Below, in pieces: positions 55,746-64,000 of a DNA stretch of 64,000 nucleotides; the stretch's first letter is position 1; every line of letters starts with the position of its first letter. Source of the stretch: Cordilura impudica (Eukaryota; Arthropoda; Insecta; Diptera; Scathophagidae); NCBI GenBank assembly GCA_963682025.1, contig OY821519.1:12190168-12254167 (forward strand), read 5' to 3'. The notes below the pieces were generated by a model. It was not told the DNA's origin and searched no databases. It was given only the letters and a program-made list of their open reading frames with translations. A program made the position numbers and the translations under genes.

Positions 55746-57515
55746 ATTATTTAGGATGTCTTTAATTTCTATTTGTACTTTGTGAACCTTTTTTATAAAA
55801 GCTTTACATTAATTTTGGCGAAATTTGGTTTAAATCACGTCCAAAGAAGTTCTTCCGTTGCAAAGCCATGAATATGTGATTCTTTTAGAAAGACTTCATT
55901 TCTTTTTTATTGGGTCTATTTATCTTACTCCAGCTCTTTTGAAGGAAATTCTGAAATTCTTTGCAGCTCATCAAGATATGAAATTTATTTTTTCAGATTT
56001 TTAAGAAAATAATCCTTCCCTCTAGATTTATTTGTTCCATAAAATCTTTTTTAATGTCATAAATTACTTTTTGAGTGTTCTTCAAGTTATTTTTTTAGGC
56101 CATAAATCGGTATTAAAGTCGTTTGAAGTTTTTCAAAAACAATACAATCATAAGCAATTTTAAACAAATTATTCAATATGTCCTTTGAATGATGTTCCTT
56201 TTTCCTTGTCACAAAATGTTTATGACAATAACAGCCGATAATACGTTTTAGGTACTTATTGACTGATTGATATCGAAATGATACTTGTAATTAACCACAA
56301 AAACATGGACTATATGTGTGTATTCCTCTGGAGCACAAAAAGGACTAAAGTTTGTTGGAATAAACAACAAACAAATACTTCATATAAACACGAATTTGCA
56401 ACCACATAGAGATACTCATGACACACACTTTCAAACAGATGCCCTGTTATGCAGTCATTACCTATACTTCTATGCTCATGCACAAGTACATACATATATG
56501 TATGTGTATGTGCTGATTGTATGTCATTTTGCACTCATAGTGCACATAGTTTAACAACCAGATACATGCACATATTTGGTAGATAACCACATAAACTTTG
56601 AAATGCTCGGAGACAAGGCGCCAAACAGTTTTGCCATGCTTTGTGCGTTTGTTGTCGCCATATTGACATTTGGTAAGTATGTTGACACAACCAAGCACAT
56701 ACGTTCACAGGCACACTGTAATATATAAAACATACACATATACAACACACATTCATACATATGCAAATAGAGAGTAGTGTAAATAAACGGCCATACTCTT
56801 GCAGTCGTAACATAAAGGACACGCACTTGAAGACTTTGAAACACATCAGCAATATGCAAAATGTTCCAACATAACCAATGTCAATGAATGAGTTTGTGTA
56901 CTCGTATGTACGAGTGTATCAACTATGAAATTTATTCCTCACTGTTAATACACATGTACGTTATATATATACACATAGATGTGGTATAGTGTTGCCAACA
57001 TCTACTTGGTTTTCAAGTTAGGTTTCGAACTTTGTTTGGAAAGTGAACTAATTTCTATTGCTTCTAAGGTAACAATAAGTGCATAAGTTGTATTAAACAA
57101 CTTATAAAAATGTACAAATTCAAATGGAAATTATAAAAATCAAAAACTGAATGAAATATGAAGGGGGATGAACCACTTCCATATAACTTGATATTTCTAA
57201 ACACATTTTGGCTAACAAAACTGTATATCTCGTATGTCTAAAATATTCTAGTATCAAAAATTATGATAGAAAAAATAAAATTTCGTAATAGTACCATCAT
57301 TGAAATTAGGAAAATACTATAAAATTAAGTCATAAAATTATATTTAACTAAAAAATTACATTGGGTTGTAGTAAAAATATACTTTTTAAATGAGCTGCTT
57401 TGAGTTGAATTTTTCAGAATTTTGATTACACCCTTAAAATCTGAAGTTATCATTAAAAAACGTTTTTTGAATACAACACGGACTAAATTTTTCGTTGGGC
57501 TTTCCAAATATTTAT
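55746..57515. other. Noncoding DNA, possibly unique
   Basis: No gene is supported. Around 56300-56960 the DNA is rich in CACATA/TATGTG words and gives long chance frames on several strands. No transposon ends were seen. Confidence 0.4.
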
Positions 57516-58149
57516 GCAGTGAGTGATAATACAATGGAAACTTTTAACAAAATACATTTTTGATGACTTGAACGGTCAATACCAAAAAAATAGATCAGTG
57601 AATTAAAAACTCATTTATTAATTTGAAAATTTGTATGTTCCTTTATAGTTAAAAAAGAAAAAATATCTATACACTAATACGTTTTTCGTCCCTTTTTAAG
57701 CATAATGCGAGCGCGAGGGAGTGTGAAAATTGGCATAGTTATAGTTCAATTGGAGGAGAAATGCAGAACTTTAAAACTTATGTATGATGTGTGTTAACAA
57801 CATATTAAATTAATTAAATAAAATATTAGTAATAAATCATTTTCTAAGAGCCTATTAGCCAATTCACAATTCTTCGATTTTCATTATAATTGTATATCAC
57901 ATGCCATGTATTGAATTGTGAATTGCTTAAAATTGATGAGCATACCTTGATGCTCTTATAAAAAACTATAAATTATCAAAAATATAAAAATATATATGTA
58001 TGTATATATGTATATTTAAAAAAAAAATTTTGAAAGAAAAAAATTAAAAGAATATATAAAATTTCGTACAATTTGAAGTTCTGGGTTATGCTCGTTAAAA
58101 TAAAATCGCTTGGGAAAAATTACAAAATTTAAAAAAAAATATTAATTTT

Positions 58150-58505
58150 CATGATGTTGAAAATGATTGGAGGAAACCTTTACCTTTTCCTCTGTCCATG
58201 GCTTCAATATTTTGGTAGGAATCCGTTCCTCTACGTATGGATACATTAGGTCATTTAGGATTTGCCATTAATTTGCCTGAAAAGTAACCCCATAACATTA
58301 TAATGCCACCGCCAAACTTAACATTTTTATTTATATCTTTTGGATCTCATCTCTATTTCCCTTTCGTCGTCGTTCTTCCATCATGGCCTCTTAAAATAAA
58401 CGCGGACTTATCTGAAAAGAGAACAGTATTCCAATTCCGTCTTGACCAGTTCATGTCTTCTTTAGGACGATAACAACTAGGATTAGCCTCAATTGCTCGT
58501 CGGGA
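58150..58505 (-). pseudogene. Tc1-like transposase, middle part
   Basis: On the minus strand: SRRAIEANPS, DMNWSRRNWNTVLFSDKSAF (first Asp region of DD34E transposases), a stop, NVKFGGGIIMLWGYFSGK, and SIRRGTDSYQNIEAM. These follow the usual Tc1 order. The second Asp and Glu were not found. The frame before SRRAI resumes beyond the Harbinger insertion at 59490 (KIIKKYRERGRVTQ), an HTH-like piece. Confidence 0.6.
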
Positions 58506-58509
58506 TATA

Positions 58510-59479
58510 CAGGCATGTCACAGAAACAAATTCCGATCGAAAGTGGAATTGAAACCGTATTTGGCTTCTTCAGAAAACGTAAACCGACAAATGTTATCGA
58601 TATGAAACCACTTTTAATTTCTTAAGTGGAATTGATATTTTAAGTAGCATAGATACCAAAAAACTATCCAGAACAACTTAAAATTAATAAAAGAAACTAT
58701 TGGTTTATTTATTTTAGCAAAATATAGACGTTTCAATCTTTAAAATGAATTTTATTACCAATTTAAAAGAAAATGATTTTTAGATGACGAAAAATACAAA
58801 ACGTCGTAAACTAATTATTGCCACCTTTTTATTTCATACAAACCACTTTTTGTTTAGTGCAAAATATTTGTTTTTTCTAACAAAATACAACACTGACAGC
58901 AAAATGGCGAAGCAAAACAAACGAAAAAGAAAAACTACTGAGTAAACATGTAAGTATTAGAAAATTTATTTTTAAAATTTTTTAATTTTTTTTATTATTA
59001 AAGGGGAAAACATCGCAGTTCGGCACAAGAGAAAATTTTCCTTGAATATATGGAGTGCCATCAGGATATAGCTAGGGGGTTTGTGAAGGGATATCAGGCT
59101 GTTGTGGAGAGTCATTGGGAAGACCTGACAGGAAAATTAAATTCTTTTGGCCCACCATCTAAAGATTTTTCAACGGAATGTTGGTTTCGTTCCTCTATTA
59201 CTGCAACAATGGGTATGCCGGGCATTTTTATATTTTTATTTATTTATTTTATTTATTTAACACAACACAATCTTAAAATTTCGCTTTATATTCTTTTTCT
59301 TTCCAACAATCAGCTGTGTATTTTTCGTTACGTTGCCATATTTAATAAACAAAAATATCTTTTTCATTTTTTTTTTCGATTTAATGAAAGCGACAAATTT
59401 CTGAAGAAGCTAAAACGAAACCGATCGATTTGGCAATACGGAATCAAATCGATTTCGATTTTGTTCTGTGACATGCCTG
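58510..59479 (+). mobile_element. Harbinger-derived element, 970 bp, TSD ATA
   Basis: TIR CAGGCATGTCACAGAA at 58510 has its inverse ending CTGTGACATGCCTG at 59479, with ATA at 58507-58509 and 59480-59482. Subterminal inverted similarity extends (TTTGGCTTCTTCAGAAA versus TTTAGCTTCTTCAGAAA). It keeps only the first exons of the Myb-like gene. Confidence 0.85.
58948..59175 (+). pseudogene. Harbinger Myb/SANT-like gene, 5' exons
   Basis: AT at 58948-58949, an intron 58950-59003 (GTAAGT...TTAAAG), then G, giving MGKHRSSAQEKIFLEYMECH, QDIARGFVKGYQAVVESHW and GPPSKDFSTE. It aligns with 36446-36700 (SIASGFVKLSKEVVVEFW, GPPTKNVTE). The rest of the gene and the transposase are deleted. Confidence 0.75.
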
Positions 59480-59648
59480 ATAGTTCAACCTTTTTTTTTA
59501 CATTTTTTAAACTCTCCTGTTATTCAAAGGCGGAATACTTTGACTCCTATAATGGGGTCTGCGCCTAAATGTTGAGTCACTCTACCTCTTTCACGATATT
59601 TCTTGATAATTTTTCAAATTATGTATTCATTCATAGAATATTTTTTTT

Positions 59649-60418
59649 AGTCATTCTAGACCGACTATACGGTACCCTATACCATGGTTTAGAGACTCTA
59701 TCTCTTCGGTCCAACTAATTGGATATAGAAAATAAGCATAAACCAAATTTGAGTGGCATTGTTATTAATTTTTCTGGCTTTAGATATGAAAAAGTTCACA
59801 TCGGATGCTATATATGTATATAAGGGGACTAAGTCGAAAAATTCACCGATCCTGATCATATTTGGTAAAGTCACTTAAATTTTGAACAAATATATACACA
59901 CCAAACTTGAGAAAAATCTGTGCAATGTTTTTGTTTTTTGATAGAATTAAGTGAAGATCGCGAAGCGGCTCTATATGGCGCCTATGACTAAGAATTGTCA
60001 TATAGCGATTATTAAGGGACTACTGATTAATGGATATAATAAACACATACAAACCCAATTTGACTGAGACTTATATGATAATTTGTGTCTTATGGAAATT
60101 TATGTCGATTTCATAGGGGTCATTTGTAGGGGGATTGGGTCTGAATATGGACGGAATTTCACCAATTTCAATAGCGTTCATCCTATGGCCGATATATCAT
60201 CAAAATATATTCATTTTTGCGACCTGCAGTTTGCTTACAAGGTTTACATGGACACACAGACGGACGGACGGACGGACGGTCATCGCTAAATCGACTCAGA
60301 AAGTTATTCTAAGTCGATCGGTATAACAAAAGATGGGTCTAGGTCAAATATTTTTGGTAGTTACAAACAGCAGCATAAAGTCATTATATCCAAACCACAT
60401 AGTAGTATGGGGTATAAA
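59649..60418 (-). mobile_element. Repeat family A, copy 3 (inverted)
   Basis: Minus-strand copy with TATACC end near 60417 and GGTCTAGAA near 59655; GACGGACGG run at 60260-60280. It is more diverged than copies 1, 2 and 4 and cuts into the Tc1-like relic. Confidence 0.85.
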
Positions 60419-60949
60419 AAGAAATATACCTTAATTAGAATAACTTATTTTATTTAACATGTAAAAGTATTCATTGAAACTGATATCATTACATATTGCT
60501 TTTGAAAATAAACATTTATTATGAAATAAATTGGCAGATACCTGGTTATGTAAATATATATTTACTTCTTCTATCGTTAATTTCCTCAGAATTATTATTT
60601 AAAATTTTTGCACATAAATAGTATTGTAGTATTTAAACTTTATTTACCACACAACTCAATCATATGTTTTTCAAACATGTGTATGTTTTTTTTGCTTGCT
60701 AATTCTTACTGGCATAAATATATCCAGTAAAAACTAGCAAGTTTTCAAAAAACTTAACTGTCACTCATTTGTTCTCTTTTACTGGGTGTTTGAAGTAAAC
60801 GAACAGGATCCAGTAAATTTTGTGATAATTTGTACAATTTGTTCAAATTATCACGTAAACGAACAGAGCTAATGTGTGTTCGTTTATTTGTTGGTTTGTT
60901 TGTAGGAGCAAATCTCCGTAACTGCTCTTCTGATCTTCCAGAAATTTTC
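60419..60949. other. AT-rich noncoding DNA
   Basis: A small palindrome (GATAATTTGTACAATTTGTTCAAATTATC) lies at 60823-60851. No gene is seen. Confidence 0.4.
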
Positions 60950-61810
60950 ACAGAATCTTACTCCAGATATGGGAAGTGCTATGTAGAAATTAAATTTTTG
61001 ATATCGTATATATTGAGTACTATGATAGAAAAATCTTTACAAATTTGTGTGAAGTCACCTATTATTGATGTTAGTAGCTATGTCGGAAATGGGCAGCATC
61101 GGATAATTGGGCGTGGTACTTCCCATGCAAGGTAGTTACTCAATATCATATATCTCGAGTATTATGTAAGACCCAGCCTTGCAAATTTGTCTTAGGTCAA
61201 CCATTATTAACGTGAGTAGTCAGACAAAAAATGAGCGTGATCGGACAAATTGGCGTGGAACCCCCATGCAAAGTAATTATAAAATGTGATATATCTGGAG
61301 TACTCTAAAAGTGAGAACCTTGTTACTTCACGTGTTTCCATAATTTAGTTATGTTAGTTATAATTGAACAAAAAATGGGCGTGATCGGAACAGTAGGCAC
61401 AGCACCGCCCATACAAAGTAAATATATAATATCATATAACTGGTATACTTTAAAAGGCAAAGCCTCTACATTTTTCACGAGTCCATCAAATATTAAAGTG
61501 AGTAGTCCGATAAAAATTGGGCGAGATGGGATGAGTGGGCATTGCACCTCCTAAACAAAAAAATATGAATACGAAGGCGATAGTCTTGAAACTTTTGACA
61601 AGTACATTAATTATCAATATGAATTTTCGTGGAAAATATGGGCGCAATCGCCAAATTCAAAAATCGCTAAAATCAAAAATCACCAAACACGAAAATCGTG
61701 AAAAATGAAAAGCGGCAAAACAAAAACAAAAATGGGCAAAATCAAAAATCGCTTAAAACACAAACCGCCGAAATTAAAAGTCGCTAAAATGAAAAATTAC
61801 CAAATGAGAT
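60950..61810 (+). repeat. Helitron family 2-type repeats and minisatellite
   Basis: Four diverged units of about 110-170 bp share TATATCTSGAGTA, GTGAGTAGTCAGACAAAAAA and GGGCGTGATCGGA. From 61640 to 61790 follows an array of CAAAAATCGCTAAAAT-type units, the complement of the array at 17560-18150. Orientation is opposite to that copy. No terminal CTAG was found. Confidence 0.65.
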
Positions 61811-61919
61811 TCTGAATTCTGATTTGCGCTTTGACAAAACATAACTTGGCGACAACATAGGTCATTTAGCATTGTGTTACGAGCTCAGGCTTGTTGATTG
61901 TTTCTTCGGGCTCCAACGG
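61811..61919. other. Unassigned DNA
   Basis: Nothing recognised. Confidence 0.3.
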
Positions 61920-62200
61920 TGGATCAGCCAGCACATTGTAAACGTTTCCGCAGTTTATACAGTTGCTCTGTCTGGACTCGGTGATCCTGGCGGTGGATTG
62001 GCTTCAGAATGTTCATGCGGAAGAGAAGCATGAGGACCAGGAATGTACACTGCATTTGACATTTTTTTTTCGATTCATCCATATTACTGGTGTTCCATAA
62101 GGCAGTGGGCTTGGTTTTCTGTTTATCCAGTTGAATATATAACAAAAACAACGTCGGCATACTACATCTGGTGTCCACGAACAATCGAAGAAGTCCAACT
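61920..62200 (-). pseudogene. N-terminal fragment of the 12-14 kb transposase family
   Basis: On the minus strand: PDVVCRRCF, then WINRKPSPLPYGTPVIWMNR. After a frameshift, VYIPGPHASLPHEHSEANPP and GSPSPDRAT follow. The CxxC then W...PYGxPxxWxxP, then a proline-rich LPxxHxE segment matches, from memory, the zinc-finger-like N-terminus of the insect protein family whose C-terminus is at 12808-13932. One frameshift and loss of the second zinc pair are visible. Confidence 0.5.
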
Positions 62201-62343
62201 GGTCAGAATAATATAAGAGGTACCCATTTCCAAATTCAGCAGTAAAATTTGTTTTTTGCGTTTACATTGAACGTTCGGGCACATAAATACCACAAACGCA
62301 GCAAAACAAGTTCAGCTTCCAACACTTTTCCATATCAACTTTT

Positions 62344-63137
62344 TATACCCTATACCACTATGTGGTTTGGGTATAATGACTTTGTGCTGCTGTTTGTAAC
62401 AACCAAAAATATTTGACCTATACCCATCTTTAATTATACCGATCGAATCAGAATCACTATCTGATTTGATTTAACGATGTCCGTCCGTCCGTCCGTCCGT
62501 CCGTCCGTCCGTCTGTGTGTCCATGTAAAGTTTGTCGCAAATATGAATATATTTTTATGAAATTTGGTATTTAATCTTTTATTAGCCATGGGATGAACGC
62601 TATTGAAACTGGTGAGAATCGGTCCATGTTCAGACCTAGCCCCCATACAAATGACCCCTATGAAATCAACATATATTGCCATAAGATCCAAATTATCATA
62701 CAAATCTTAGTCAAATTGGGTTTCTATGTATATATTACGTCCATTAATCAGTAGTCCAAAAATGATCCCTATTGGACAACTCTTAGTCATAGGCCCCATA
62801 TAGAGCTGCTTCCCGATCTTCACTTAAATCTATCAAAAAACAAAAATATTGCATTGATTCTTCTCAAATTTTGTTTGTATATATTTTTGCAAAATACAAG
62901 AGACTTTACCAAACACGGTCAGGATGAGTCCATTTTTGAGCCTAGTCCCCATATATATATAGCATCCGATATGAACTTTTTCATATCTGCAGTCGAAAAA
63001 ATTAATAAAAATGCCACTCAAATTTGGTTTATGCTTATTTTCTATATCCAGTTAGTTGGGCCTGAGAGATAGGGTATCTAAACGCAAGGTACAGGGTACC
63101 GTATGGTCGGTCTAGACCGACTATAATTTTCTTACTT
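62344..63137 (+). mobile_element. Repeat family A, full-length copy 4
   Basis: TATACCCTATACCACTATG at the left, CGGTCTAGACCGACTATAAT and TTCTTACTT at the right. It has the longest TCCG run (62479-62511). A short internal deletion removes the ACTGCAGG segment found in the other copies near 62530. Confidence 0.88.
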
Positions 63138-64000
63138 CTTCTTTCTGCAATGTATGCCGTAATATTTAAATCCCCCAAATTTATTTAATTCGAACATGCA
63201 ATCAAAACAATGCAAATTTTTTGACATTTGAAATATGCCGTTATTTGCATCAAACAATCATTCAAACGGACGGTGTTTACATGGTTCAGATTTCTATGCG
63301 ACATGTGGACGGTGTTTACTCGGTGCATATGCCGCTGCGACATTTCTTCCATAAAAAACTCAAAGGGCCCCAAACATTTTCATTATTTATTTCTATTTTG
63401 TACCTATTTCATTTAAAAAAGCGTAGCATTTTTAATTTCGATAAAAATACAATTGAAAGTGATTTCTTGGTCCTTTATTGAATTTTGGATGAATTTGTGG
63501 GGCTATAAATATGTAAAGGAGTCATCAACTGAAAGCGACTTGTTAAGAAGAGTTGTTTGCTTTGCTTTTGGCTATCTTTTTGTCATATGTTGTCTGATCG
63601 AGTTCGTAGCAATTTCTGATATAAGTGTGAAAAACGTTAGAAAAATATGACGAAATTTTACGTTTTTTTCCAGTTTAGTTGTTTTGAGTAAGATGTTGTT
63701 GTTTTTTTTGATTTTATCTCAAGGTAAAATTTTTAGATCTGATTAAGAGCTAAAAATTTTTTGAAGAGAGATAAGCAATATTTCGAACAGTTCACGAGAT
63801 ATAGACTTAAGAATCGGTACATGTTTTTTTGAAAATTGTACTAAAATCCACCCCCAGTCAAAAACTTAAAAAATAAATTAAAAAAACCTTAGCTAATAAT
63901 TCAAAACCCAGCTAGGGTGTTTCTTCTACCATCATGAGCTTTCAGATATTGGGGGTCTCAATTGGTTCAAGATTTTAGTGCTGCACTATGGAATTAATGG
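63138..64000. other. Noncoding DNA
   Basis: GGACGGTGTTTAC occurs twice (63268 and 63309). The stretch from 63660 on has the texture of a DNA transposon arm (ACGAGATATAGACTTAAGAA), but no end is visible before the window closes. No gene is supported. Confidence 0.4.

Larger units (their letters stand above)
57518..59648 (-). mobile_element. Tc1-like relic split by a Harbinger derivative
   Basis: The left end CAGTGAGTGATAATACAATGG matches 29362. Transposase pieces lie at 58150-58505 and 59490-59647. The right end is lost where family A copy 3 begins at 59649. Confidence 0.6.

Noticed and set aside
56310..56859. Several frames of 70-105 residues on both strands
   Set aside because: They come from CATA/TGTATG-rich DNA lacking stops in several frames; compositions are low-complexity (many C, Y, M, H).
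1..64000. CRISPR array, bacterial operon or integron
   Set aside because: Spliceosomal introns, LINEs, SINEs and mariner elements show a eukaryotic nuclear genome; tandem repeats here lack unique spacers.

Overview
The window looks like intergenic or intronic DNA of a higher fly (Diptera). It is very AT-rich with few coding blocks, and it carries fly-type repeats: DD41D mariner resembling the rosa group, jockey/CR1-like and RTE-like LINEs, a Penelope-like fragment, Helitrons with TC...CTAG ends, PIF/Harbinger elements and a tRNA-derived SINE. No host protein-coding gene could be supported. Almost every recognisable coding segment belongs to a decayed transposable element. The species is not identified.

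Layout. 0.5-2.1 kb: a decayed arthropod transposon-associated gene, then a near-perfect inverted repeat whose loop carries RNA polymerase III-like boxes and a hammerhead-like motif. 4.3-8.1 kb: diverged tandem repeats, short Helitron copies, a 491-bp partial duplication and a SINE. 10.4-15.3 kb: a jockey-like LINE split by a clean 2.5-kb DNA transposon with about 435-bp terminal inverted repeats (TIRs). 16.6-19.6 kb: a foldback element with arms near 0.9 kb, split by a Helitron. 19.6-22.2 kb: low-complexity, perhaps unique DNA. 22.2-32 kb: Helitrons, LINE fragments, a hAT-like foldback element with an 8-bp target-site duplication (TSD), an intact-length SINE and copies of an abundant 0.8-kb repeat (family A here). 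32.5 kb: a heptanucleotide array. 33.2-34.4 kb: a complete-length but broken mariner.

36.1-45.1 kb: a 9-kb nest. An outer DNA transposon contains a complete two-gene PIF/Harbinger, a Penelope-like 3' end, a nearly intact RTE-like LINE and a small MITE. 46-55.5 kb: three LINE copies, one inserted into a second foldback copy that also received a Helitron. 57.5-64 kb: a Tc1-like relic split by a small Harbinger derivative, more family A copies, minisatellite DNA and a zinc-finger-like fragment of the same family as the 12-14 kb transposase.

Order of insertion can be read in several places: LINE then TIR transposon (10-15 kb); LINE then hAT-like then family A (24.7-28 kb); foldback then LINE and Helitron (49.6-55 kb); Tc1-like then Harbinger derivative (57.5-59.6 kb). 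The most unusual signals are four hammerhead-like motifs, one of them beside Pol III-like boxes, and an AT|G start codon split by an intron in two diverged Harbinger elements. Family names rest on motif recognition by eye, without database searches.
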